NCBI GenBank assembly: GCA_019693395.1
Contig: JAAMXP010004725.1
Location: 1 to 29,491, forward strand
Source: Ettlia oleoabundans
Taxonomy: Eukaryota > Chlorophyta > Chlorophyceae > Chlamydomonadales
Direction of reading: 5' to 3'
Length of the DNA stretch: 29,491 bases
The notes under the pieces were generated by a model, which was given only the letters and a program-made list of their open reading frames with translations, was not told the origin of the DNA and made no database searches. Shown piece by piece: positions 10,101-20,430 of this stretch. Each line of letters begins with the position of its first letter. The stretch's first letter is position 1. A program made the position numbers and the translations under genes.

Positions 10101-12390
10101 ATGCTATGCTGGGAACCCCCACAGGGTCCCCAGTCAGCACCAGGAATGATGGGCCAAAAGCCTCCCCTCTGGGCCTAGCCCCAGCAGAAGTTTCAGTCCC
10201 CCATCTGCAACTGTCTGCCTGTTGAGGCCCACAGATCTGGCATCGCCCCCGCACCTCACTACCCTAGCATGAGGCGCGAACCGCCCCCCGCGGGCACCCG
10301 TGTTCGTTTGCACACGGGAGGGACCTAGAAGGATGAGACAGCACAACAAGGGAAAGAACTAAGCAGGGCACTTTGCCCTTCTGCATAAGTTCTTCTCCTT
10401 GTTCTGCTGTTTCATTCTTCTAGGCCCTCACCTGTCTGTGAGGGCGGTGACCCACCTTTCTCACAGCACAGCCCAACGCATCAACCCGCTGCTTGCCTGG
10501 CAGCCTCCCTTGCAGTACTCGCTGCCGCCTTCCACCTCCATGCCGTCCATCTTGAACTGCCAGAAGCCGCGCCGAGTGACGGGCACCCTGCATGCATGCA
10601 CAGATATTAGTACCTTGGGCAGGCAGAACTGCAAAACGGTGGGATTTCCTAAACTGAAGAAGTTGGATTGCGACCTGCACCAGCGTAGGAGGTAAGCCAC
10701 CAGGACGAGCAGCAGCTCCTTCTCGGCCGTGCAGAAAGCATGCATCTTTTCTTCCAGCAAATCCAACACCCGCCACAAATGCTGCCCAACTACCCTAAAC
10801 CACTTGCCACCCCCTGCCCCACATATCCACCCACCAGGTGTGCTCCCCGATGAAGTGGTCTGGGTCCACACCGCCCAGCACAATCTCACCACCTGCCTCA
10901 CCATCGCCCTGCAGATAGTGCACAAACAAATGGGGAGCAGCCGTAGAGCGTTGAATATGCAGCTTCGTTGATTTGCAATCTATCATATTCGCATTTTTAT
11001 CACATCAACCAGAATATGCCCCGAACAGGAACCCACAATTTACCACATTGGAGAACCCAGAAGTATACCACATTGAACAGCGCTGATCATCTCCCAACCC
11101 AGGTATCAAACCCGCACCCTCTACAACTTAGCAAAAGGCAGGTTTCTTGCCTGGCGGTTGAGCCAGAAGGAGAATACCGGCTCCGGCAGCAGGTTTTGCT
11201 TCAGCATGTTCTGGAATGGAGGGGTCACCTTGCCCACGGCTATCTCAGGGAAACCCATGCCCTGCAGGGGTTGAAAGGAGGCCAGGCAGGGTAGGGAGTT
11301 AGGCAGGGCCAGACTGAGACTCACAAGACTGCTGCGATGTTTGTCTGGTGCCGTGCTGCTGTGCAATCCTCTTGCAAGCGTAACACAATGCCTATCACGG
11401 AGAAGCTGGACTTCCCGTGCCCTGAGGCTGTGTGATGCTCCTCTCCACCATCTCACCAAGATGCCATCGAACCGGGCGGCGATGAAGGCCAGGGAGGGCT
11501 CCATGACTGCCTCAGCAAACACCTGGTTCTCCACCTTGAGGCCACCCATGGTGAGGGTATCCTGAGAAAGGAAGCCCGACAGCTGACCACTGCCGTATTG
11601 GATGGCAAACTCACGACCATCCTCCTGCGAAAGTGAGTGGGGTGTGGAATTGAAGGTGGAGATGGAGGGACGACTAAGACGGTTTGTATGGAGTTGCAGA
11701 AGGTGGGACAAAAGACACACGTGGAGAGCACCACGATGGTGGCCATGCCCACAAACCAATAGTAGTTCTGTCTCAGCTGCACCACAAGAACCAGCCACAA
11801 GAGCAATCATCGGCCCTGCACCCACCTTGTAGGTGTGAGAGCGCTCGGCATGGTACTTTGCGTGGAGGTAGCAGGCGATGGAGAGGAAGGAGCACTTGCT
11901 GCTGGGCACCCACAGGTTGCTGCTGCCTGTGTCGAAAATGACCTGGAACTTCTGGGGCGGGGTTCCCAGCCCAATTTCACCATAATACTGCAGTCGTTCA
12001 ATTTATTAAGGGGCCAACCAGTAATCAAGCAGCAGCTTGCGGCTTGCATTTAGATTTGTGCAGGGCCAGGGGGCAGCCAGATGCCCCGCATCTGACAGGT
12101 AGCGCACAAGTATGCAGCTTTTGTGTCACAGCGACGACAGTGGCCATGCTCGTTGATACATGTTCAAACGTGAAACCACCCCACACCTGAGCATCCATGA
12201 AGTCGACGAGAGGGATTGGTTCTGCGCCGTTCTCAGCGGGCGCCGCCGCCGTGGCGAGGCGCGCCTTGTCCTTAAGGTGCCGACGCTGCTCTGGCACCAA
12301 TGGCATCTTGCGCAGCTGGACTTTCATGGGTTCCGCGGTCACGACAGCCAGGCACAGCAGCGCTGCGACTGCGGCGATCAAGCTGGCCAT
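7107..12390 (-). CDS. Phytepsin-type aspartic proteinase with plant-specific insert (saposin-like)
   Basis: Fourteen exons (12390-12187, 11987-11826, 11624-11457, 11261-11151, 10908-10835, 10587-10497, 9687-9622, 9364-9299, 9047-8978, 8839-8592, 8321-8261, 7925-7831, 7554-7437, 7153-7107) give 526 residues. A signal peptide ([20 protein letters not shown]) and basic propeptide precede the A1 pepsin fold. The catalytic aspartates are D87 (FDTGSS) and D274 (ADTGTS), and the flap tyrosine is Y132 (IQYGSG). Close plant matches include [36 protein letters not shown] and the end [14 protein letters not shown]. The saposin-like insert (about 298-444) has six cysteines (304, 328, 334, 398, 401, 429) and an N-glycosylation site NET at 415. 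It is expected to be a vacuolar or secreted protease with a membrane-active insert. Introns 4 and 6 start with GC. The glutamine-rich linker inside the insert is long. Confidence 0.95.
10297..10318. repeat. Small 7-bp stem-loop in proteinase intron 6
   Basis: CCCGTGT (10297-10303) and ACACGGG (10312-10318) are exact reverse complements with an 8-base loop. It overlaps the outer end of the larger foldback. Confidence 0.5.
10316..10432. repeat. 117-bp imperfect foldback in proteinase intron 6
   Basis: The left arm 10316-10362 matches the reverse complement of 10386-10432 at 37 of 47 positions. Matching cores include CCTAGAAG, AACAAGG and AAGAAC. The 23-base loop contains a second small hairpin (GGGCA at 10366-10370 with TGCCC at 10374-10378). 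It lies wholly inside the 809-bp sixth intron and has no coding potential. It could be a small MITE-like foldback element or a miRNA-precursor-like hairpin. Confidence 0.7.
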
Positions 12391-12633
12391 GGTGGAGGGC
12401 TTTCGCGAGACGCACGACAATGTTGATCAGACCCTTGAATGGGCCATAAAGTTTGCCTCGACGCAGGTGGACTGCAAACGAGGTGACAACGGCAGCTATT
12501 GGCGAAGTGCGGGGGGCCGTAGAAAGAACCGTTCTCCTTTCTCAACGCGATTCCATCTGCCCTGGAGCGCTGTGCAACGTGTCCTGCATCGCACGCACAA
12601 GTTGAGAGGCAAGGCCGAGTCGAGCCTGCAGCT
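12391..12633. promoter_or_regulatory. Divergent promoter shared by the proteinase and the PsbP-domain gene
   Basis: Only 243 bases separate the two start codons, so both promoters and 5' UTRs must overlap or be compact. No clear TATA box was seen. Confidence 0.55.
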
Positions 12634-14235
12634 ATGCCAAAACCCACCACCAACATGGCGAGCTCGCCAACCACTGCTCTGGTCCTAGCCGCTCCGCTTG
12701 CGCAAGGTGATGCTAACATATGATTTGATCGGCACGAGTGGAGACAGATGCCTGTGGTGTTGGGTGCCTCACTGCCTACCCTCTGCTCTCCCTGCAGGCG
12801 GCCGCCGTCGCTTCCGCCCTTTTGCTGCTGCCAGCAGCAGGGAAGGTAGCCGGACATCTGCAACAGCAACAGTGGGGCCATCACATGGTGTTTTCCAGCA
12901 AGGCTGCCTTGTAAGCAATGCGGTACAGCGTCGGCAGATACTCTCACTCCCGCTGCTAGCACCCGCCATGGCCGCTCTGCTTGCCGCCACAACACCACAG
13001 CAGGCAGCAGCAGCGGAGGAGGACGCCCTTGCAGCGACCCCTGCAGCAGCCCCTGCAGCAGCAGGCTCCGCGGCATCGGCAATCTATATTGATCCAGAGG
13101 ATGACTTTTCCATTGAAGTGCCAGCGGGGTGGGTGCAGGGCAGCGGCGCAATCGGCAATGCCGGCACTCTCACCACCAACCAGGCGCGGTTCAGCAATGC
13201 TGCTGGTTTGCGAAGGGTAGTGGCTTTTCTTCCGGAGGGCAAGCCTGAAGTCAGTGTGTCCGTCACAGTCCAGTGAGTGCGCAGCTAGGATGTATTTTCA
13301 ATGTTGAACTGTTGCTGGGAAGCGTTCATGCGTTTGCTTGCCATGGTGGACACACCTTCTCCATTTGCAGCAGCCAATCATGCAGCGTGCAGAAGCCGCA
13401 ATCATCGCAGCGGCAGCAGCAGCAACGAGACTTGCAGCCGTTATTCTCTTGGTGCTGTTCCGTCCATCATTCCTGGTGTTCCGGTGCACCCCACTTGTAA
13501 TGTCTTGCGTTGTTGGCCCGCAGGTTCCTTGGTGCGGATTTCACAAGCCTTGGCTCATTTGGTACCGCTGGTGACTTTGCTGCGGGTGTGGTGAACAAGA
13601 TGGACACCAGCTATCTATTGAAGATTCCTGAGTGGCGGCGGGCCAAGGAGGGGCCTGTGCAGGTACCCTCATGCTGCCGCTTTGCCTAATGGGCTGGGCT
13701 GGGTGGGCCTGCTGTGCGATTTCCTGGTGCAAGTGCCTGGCAACGAATGTATTGTCTGTTGAGGCTGCAGATTTGTGACATGTTTATTTGACTATTAGTT
13801 TATGTGACTTTGAGGCTGGCCCAACTAGCAACTCTTGTTGTTCAGCTAGACAAATTTGGTGCACACAAGACTATAAGCTGCTCTCGCACCATGCCACCAG
13901 GCTGTCTCTGCGGTTCATTCAGATGTTCTGCAGCTTTGCTTTCAGCCACAGGCAGCAAGTTTCCCATGTTTACAGGTGAAATTCAAACCATGCAGGTGGC
14001 CAAGCTGTTAGATGTGCGTGAAGTGGCTAAGCAGCAGTACACTTTCTGCTACACGCTGGCAAAGGAGGGCGAGCCGCAGCGCACCGTGTGGCAGGCGGTG
14101 GCGGTGGGCAACAACGGGCGGTACAACCGGTTCTACACCGTGAACGCCACTTGCACCGCTGCTGATGTGGATCAGTATGGGCCTGTACTGCAGCGCATTG
14201 TTGAATCCTTCCGCCCACCTGTTGTGGCGGCGTGA
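12634..14235 (+). CDS. PsbP-domain protein targeted to the thylakoid lumen
   Basis: Exons 12634-12706, 12798-13272, 13524-13662 and 13996-14235 encode 308 residues, or 301 if the second in-frame ATG at 12655 is used. The start MASSPTTALVLAAPLAQ followed by an Arg-rich, Ser/Ala-rich stretch looks like a chloroplast transit peptide. A twin-arginine motif (QRRQILSL), a hydrophobic core (PLLAPAMAALLAA) and a small-residue cleavage region follow, indicating Tat import into the lumen. The mature part starts near YIDPEDDFSIEVPAGW and shows PsbP-family signatures: LGADFTSLGSFGTAGDFAAG, KEGPVQ, and YTFCYTLAKEG before a C-terminal QRIVESFRPP. PsbP proper stabilises the oxygen-evolving complex; PsbP-like and PPD proteins act in photosystem assembly. 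Which subfamily this is cannot be decided by eye, so no symbol is given. Confidence 0.9.
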
Positions 14236-14727
14236 ACTGGCATCCGCTGAGCAGATTGGTGCTGGCCAAGGTCCAGCATCTGGCAGCTTGGAGTTGGTGC
14301 GCCTTTGACTCCCTCGTGCCGACAGTTGGAGAATACGCGAAGTGTTATAATGTTTTAAATGATAAAAAACACCAATCCGTCATGTCAATTTCATCACTCT
14401 GCTAACTGGGTGCATATATGTAAGTGATTGGACAGCACGGCATGCGTCATGGGGCAAGTGGCATATCAATAAAAGAAAATCAAGTATTGATTGATTCTTT
14501 TGGCACTGCCCCTGTAAAAATGCATTCTGCAAGATACTGGTTTGATTCTCATGGGGTAATGGAGCATGAGACTGTAACAAGGCCTATGGCCTGACACAAG
14601 TGCTTGCTGGTTACGTGCTGAGCTTTCGCTGACCACAGTAAAGGTTGCTGCTGTCCTGTGCAGACATAACAGTATTGCTGCATTTCGCGGGCTTTCTCGC
14701 CGTTGAAGACGGACTTGGCTAGGCATG
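14236..14727. other. Convergent gap between the PsbP-domain gene and the RRM gene
   Basis: This 492-bp gap between stop codons is AT-richer than its surroundings around 14340-14480. It contains plus-strand TGTAA motifs at 14419-14423 and 14513-14517. No coding exon was recognised. Confidence 0.5.
14419..14423 (+). terminator. Candidate TGTAA polyadenylation signal for the PsbP-domain gene
   Basis: TGTAA lies 184 bases after the stop codon at 14235, in a typical position for a chlorophyte poly(A) signal. Another copy is at 14513-14517. Confidence 0.4.
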
Positions 14728-17700
14728 TCACTGGTGAGGATGAAATGCAGCAATGCGGTCGCTGCCGGCCCTGTTCAGTGCCGCCTGGTCTGCCGCGGCA
14801 GCCTTCCTAGTAGCCGTAGAGGGGCTTTTGGAGCCGTTGGTAGCTTGGTAGTGCCTGTTCTCAGCCCCGCCGCTCTGCTTTGCAGCGGCAGCTGATGCGT
14901 AAGTTGGACGGCATGGGTCCTCCAGGACCAGGCTGGTCTTGAAAAACTCAGGAAGGGGCATTCTGCGGGCAAGGTATTTGGATCCATGATGTCAGTGTTC
15001 ATATGCATGCCCTTCCCTCGCTGAATGCAACGTGCATTTGAGCAGATAGACGCCCTAGCAACACAGCCCACTAGCTGCAGCAAACCCACCCTTCTGCCCC
15101 TGCGTCTGCGCCAAAAGTGGAGGCCTCTGCCAGCAGGCGATCCTCCTCCGCTGATAGCTGAGCATCGCAACTACTATGCAGGCTGGCGCCGAAGGCGCTC
15201 CCATCCAGGCTGATGGCAGCCTCACTGCTACTGGTGCTGTTGCTGCCACAGCTAACAGTTCTGGGCATGTGCATGGGCGGGATCGCAACGTCGTCTGTCG
15301 CCTGCTGGGGTACAGGCTGTGCCTCCTCCGCGCCATTCTGCTGGCCGCCGCATGCAGCCGCCATGTAGCGGGCATGCTGTTGCGGGTCCAGGGCGCCACG
15401 CAAGAGGCTGCGGCGTGCAGTGATGCCTGGCGCCAGCCTGGCCTCAAACTGAGGTCCCAGGATCTCCTGCTGGCTGAGAGGCGGGTGGCTCTGGTACTCT
15501 CCAGTCGTGTTTGAGCGCTCGGCACCACATGGCGTGCCGCCTGCATGTCGGAATGATACCCGAAGGGGCATGTGAAGGTGAGGAAGCAGGCAAGGGAGCA
15601 CTCGAAGCCACACAGATGCGTATAGCTGCAACCAGGGCTTGGGGACTTTCAATGCATAGCACCAGACGGCCTGCCTACCTGGGCAGCGTGCCAGCTCAAG
15701 CTTGGCGTTGGGGCTGCGCTGGGCCATCCAGCTTGCAGCGGCATTCCAGGGCAGCCGGAAGGCAGAGGCGATGGCCGCTGTCTCCTGGGCCAAGTCCTGC
15801 AACACACATTGGGCATCAAGCAGCAGACGGGCAAAATCAGTTGTTGCTGTTTTGACTAGCTTAAGTAGGGACCCTTGGATTCTAACAGCAAGGTGATGCA
15901 GTTCCCCACCATTCCCATACACAGGCGCTACTTAGAGGCTGCTTTCACAAACTTCAACTTCCACATACCAGGCCTATCACGCCACGGCGGCGCCACTTGA
16001 TCTCATCCTCATCGCTCAGCATGGCACGCAGCTGCGAGGTGGCCAGCCGCAGCTCATCCCCCGTCTTGCTGCCCTGCTCCCGCTGCCAGTACTCAGCAAA
16101 CTGCAAGTGCCAGGCTGTGGCGGCCACCTGCAGCAACCAGCAGCACAAACAGATACAAGACTCTTGGCTGGGTATCACCGCAAGTGGGAACAACGAATCT
16201 TCCACCTGAAAAATTGGAAGCCAGGGTTCCGTCAAGGAGCACATCTCAACAGCTTGCCTCATGGCGGAACAGGCGGCGGCCATGGAAGGCCAGCTTGGCC
16301 TGAAACTCCAGCACCTCAGCCTCGGCTGCGGAGCACAGCTGGCCCGCAGGCAGCAGTGGGTTGGTGTTGGAGATGTGCTCAGCAGGAATGGGGCTGCTCA
16401 CGTCCTACAACAACGATTAGTACCCGAAGGGGAGGGCATGGTCGGCAGTAGCACTGAGTGCATGAGCAAGCGATGTGACAGGCAGATTGCGGCAGCTGCC
16501 AACGGGTAAGCAGTAGAGTAGGGTTGGCCCGAAGCATGCAGCCCAAAGTGGTCATGGAAGCGTCGGTTGTAAACCGCATCGCTCTTACATGCAGCACCAG
16601 CATCAGTCTGCCGCTCTCCTGCTTGATGAAGGTGGACTGGATCTGGCGAAGCTTATAGGTCTGCAGGCAAGTGGAGCAACAGAGGCATGCCAGCACTCAA
16701 GGGTGAAAGCCGGGTATGTGGTGGAATGCGAAACAACATGGTACTTTACGATTGCATCTTCTCTCAGCCCACCACTCCCCGTAGCCACCCAAACTCGCCT
16801 TATCAATGAGCACCCTCACCACCGCTCCTGCCAGCACGCTTGGCGCCACTGAGGGGTCCCCCACCACTGTAGCCTTGAGCAGAATCTCGACAGGGGCCAG
16901 CTTCCGCATGAGCGTACGCGTGACAAAGCATGCACTGCAAGGAAGTGGCAGGTGAAGGGTTGCAGGTACTTCAGAATATTCAACCCCTGCTGTGTGTGTT
17001 TGCTTCATGGGCTGCCAACCTCTGCCAAATTTCAGTTCGCTACATGCCGGCGTTGCAACCTGTGCCGCCAACCGGCTTACTTGAGGTTGCTGGCGGCTAC
17101 AGCGGCATACACCTCACGCGGCTCGGGCGCAGCATCACCCTCATCTGCAGACAAATTTGTGCGGCACCACACCAGTGCATGAGCAAGTTAGGGCTCTGCT
17201 CTCATAGGCTGCACGTTGCAGGTTGCAGCACCCAAATGAAAATCACTGCTGGAAGGCCAGTAAGCAAAGAAAGAAGAGTTTGCAAAGTTCAGCGGGTTCA
17301 TTGTGCGATGATCTGGCCTGGTGCCCAACTTCACCTTCAGTCTCTGACTCGCAATCCAGTGATTCCGCTACAACCAAGGGGCCTTGGGCGGCATGGATTG
17401 CATCATGCTGCAGCTGGTGCCATGTGGGCAAGAAAGAACGGCCGGCCAGAGCTGCCTCAATGCCACTGAAAATGGAATGGACCTGCACACGGAATCAATG
17501 ACAGTAGCGTTTAGGGAGTGCGGGTTGAGTGCAGATGTCATCAGTTGGCAACACTGCCGTGCCAGGCCTGCCAGGCTCAACAGCAAGTACTTATGTCCGG
17601 TCCCTCCAGCTGCTTACCACTGGCGGCATGGCCCCAGGTGGCACCACAGTGCCCTGCAATCGCGTGCCCTGCGCTGTAGCAGCAGTTGCTGCTGCACGAC

Positions 17701-20267
17701 TGGGCTTCGCAGGCGAGAAAGCTATCGCGGATGGGTTTAGGCGCTTGGGCGACGCAGGGCTCTCTAGAGTCCCTGGCAGGCTGGGCCCGGGTACTGGCAT
17801 GGCAGTGCACGGCTGGGTAGGGTGGGGTGGCTGCGGATGGTGGACTTCAGGCGGGAAGGTGGCTGGCTGCGACTGTTGAAGGTAGTGGAAGGGTGGTGGC
17901 CTGCAGTGCGTGCGTGGTGAAAGCGTACATAAACAGTGATTTCAAGCAGGGCATGTACAGGCTAAGGTTGGGCCAGATGCACAAGTCTTAGGAACACTTG
18001 CCTGACGGCCAGTGCTGAAGGGCCCCTAGGTGGTGGAGGCCCTGCCCGCGAAATGTGGCCTGGGTGCTGGCTTGGATGCGCCCAGGGAGGGTAAGGGTAG
18101 CAGTGTGGGAGCATGTAGGGAGGCCTCTGCAAGGGACATGCTTGATCAACTCATCAACACGGTTAATTGCTCTATCAGCGAGATTATAACGAGCAAACCG
18201 ACATCACAGCCCACCATATGCGCCGGGCGGGGCCCTGCATAGAGGGGACGCATGGTGACAGCTTCCCGCTGCTGCTGCACGCTGGGCATACGGGGTGCTG
18301 GCTGTGACGGCTGCGGTGCAAGAGTCTGCGGAGGAGGCTGCATCGCCCTTATCGGCAAGGGTGGGCGCCTATGCCCTGGAGGAGCATGTGACTGAGGCGG
18401 CGCCTGCTGTTGCTCGGGCAACAAGTGATGATAATGCTGCGGCAGCTGCATTGGAGCTGGGTCATGCTCCTGGGGCATGGCATGGTTGTCATGAACAGTG
18501 GGGGAGGTGGCGGAGCCTGCTGGCTGGTGCAGTGGGATGGATACCAGGCTGGTAAGGGGTGTGAAGCCAGCCTCTGCACCGCTCCTAAAGACAGCCTCCT
18601 GAGCAGCATGCGCCTGCTGCAGCGTCGCAAACAGCACTGAGGTCTGCAGGCAAGCAGGTGGAAGGGCAGGAAGCAGTCAGGCTTATAACCAATGCTGCCA
18701 ACAGGCAGGATACCCCATCTTGAATCTAACTGAGAAATTCTGCTGCCAGATCACGACATTGTTACCTTTTCCATGCCTGCCAAGTCCATTTCAGTGCTGA
18801 CATGAAGAGGACGTAAATAACAAACAAGCCGCACAATGGCTGCATGGCTGAGGCCTGCAGGGCACAAGGGGCATTAGTATCAGTGCTTCAGCCGTGCACC
18901 TCTGTAGGTGTGCTACTTAGCATATCTGTACACCAAACATGGTTGTCATGCAATATCTGCACAGCTCACAACGCAGTAGAGAGATCACCTGGGGTCTGGC
19001 CCACCACCAGCATGTGTTGCATCGGTGGCGGCGGAGCATCCATTGGCTGAGCGGGTGCTGGCCCACCAGCCTGCCAGGTGGGTGCTGCGCCTTGCGGGCA
19101 GTAAGGTGCAAATGAAACCGCTGTAGGGTGGTGCTGCGCAGCAGGACTGCTGCTGGTTTCAGCGGCTGCGCGAGCTGACAGCATAATTGGCACGTGCATC
19201 TCCTGTGCTACAGAAACTGTCATGGGTACAAGCCTTGCAGGAAATCCTGGAGGCGGCTCAAGTGAGCGCTGTGCAGGTGGGGCGGTTGCTGCTTGCAGTG
19301 ATTGAAATGCTGCAGCTTGGACAGCCGCAATCCTTGGGGACGCGTCTTGAGCAGCCACGGCCTGCAGCATTACAATATGCAACACTGCATGGGACGTTGA
19401 GTCACCGCTGTTGTAATAGGTCTTAGAATGCAGGACTGCCCCTGTTCCTCACGGCAACATCGCATCAAACGAGCACCGCTGTTGTGATAGATCCTAGAAC
19501 GCAGGACTGCCCCTGTTCCACACGGCAACATCGCATCGCACGAGCACCCACCAAGCCGCCTACCCGCAGCTTGGCGCGCTGCTTGGGCTGGATGCCGTTC
19601 TGTGGGTCAGGCTCTTCCAGGGCAACAGCGAACTTGATGTCCATCTCCTTGCCATGAAGCTTCGTGCCGCGCAGCGCCTTGAGCGCTGCCTCTGCCGCTT
19701 CTGGCGTGGCAAACTTTGCAAAACCGAAGCGGCGGCTGGTGCCTGTGAAAGGTGATGCAGAGGCGATGGGTGGGCTTGCAGCAGGCTCCAAAGCGGGAGC
19801 CGTGCAGGGGATCCCTACTCACCCTTCTTGCCCACAGCAACACATGCGTAGATTGGGCAGAAAGGCGAAAACAGCGGGTGGAGGTCCTCGTCAGTGACGC
19901 TCCGTGCAAGGTTGAAAATGAACAACTTGCAGCACCCAGTTGATGTGTTCTGGCCGCCAGGTGACCCTTCTGCAAAAAGGGTGTACACAGCAACGTATGT
20001 GTCCAGCTCGTGCTGTAATACCAGACTGCGGCATGGGCAGAGACGCAGTGGCGGCAAGCGCTGCAAGGGCAGTTGCGTTAATCCCCGCACGCTCACCTGC
20101 TGGACTCCAGCAGCCGCTGCCGCTAGCTTCCTCGCTCAAGGACCCGTCCTACACCATCAACGCGAGGCAGATCATTCAATCGACCCTGCCGCGGGACAGC
20201 ACACAAGGCCAGCCCTGCAGCTCACCTCCGAGCCCATCCTGCCTTCTACTTGCTCCAAGGGGGGCAT
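14728..20267 (-). CDS. Large RNA-recognition-motif protein with proline-rich middle and unrecognised C-terminal half
   Basis: Eighteen exons join in one phase to 1082 residues: 20267-20226, 20148-20097, 19969-19823, 19742-19564, 19361-18989, 18854-18766, 18643-18215, 18126-18002, 17900-17618, 17482-17335, 17144-17081, 16934-16799, 16660-16589, 16404-16258, 16127-15969, 15796-15679, 15540-15090, 14962-14728. The RRM spans about 45-120, with RNP2 KLFIFNL (46-52) and RNP1 RRFGFAKF (84-91), so single-stranded RNA binding is likely. A second, degenerate RRM-like stretch may sit near 285-315 (SVLFATLQQAHAAQEAV). Residues about 330-570 are rich in Pro, Gln and His. The C-terminal half has compact helical-looking segments (FVTRTLMRKLAPVEILLKA, TYKLRQIQSTFIKQESGRL, AEVLEFQAKLAFHGRRLF) that I do not recognise. 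Three introns use GC donors (18001, 16798, 16257). If intron 9 is retained, translation stops at 17591. Two adjacent genes remain possible, but no ATG opens the second half. Confidence 0.75.
19403..19544. repeat. 71-bp tandem duplication inside RRM-gene intron 4
   Basis: Units 19403-19473 and 19474-19544 match at 64 of 71 positions and abut directly. They fill most of the 202-bp intron between exons 4 and 5 and lie clear of both splice sites. The differences are scattered substitutions with no indel. Confidence 0.85.
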
Positions 20268-20430
20268 GAGCCCATGATCTTCAAGCCCTGTCAATGCTCA
20301 ACCTGCTGATAGCTGTGTTGAAGTCGCCTGACGTGGCAACATCCTCTTTCCAATTTGCAATGGTGGGCCAGAATGCCGCTTCCTCTCGGCTTGCCTCGTT
20401 ACCAAGTCTGCGCGCTGTATAGAAATTGCC
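20268..20430. promoter_or_regulatory. Compact divergent promoter of the RRM gene and septin
   Basis: Only 163 bases lie between the two start codons, the shortest intergenic gap in the window. A shared bidirectional promoter is likely. No TATA box was seen. Confidence 0.55.

Noticed and set aside
10225..10320. GGTTCGCGCC on the minus strand near 10275, resembling a tRNA B box and suggesting a SINE.
   Set aside because: The match to the B-box consensus is shifted by one base, no A box or cloverleaf was found, and no poly(A) tail or target duplication is visible.
12378..13151. Minus-strand open frame of 257 codons.
   Set aside because: It is antisense to the PsbP-domain gene leader and mature region, overlaps the divergent promoter, and is a shadow of GC-rich codons.
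15071..15922. Minus-strand open frame of 283 codons taken as one unspliced gene.
   Set aside because: Its parts lie in two different exons of the RRM gene in different phases; the segment between them is an intron with good splice sites.
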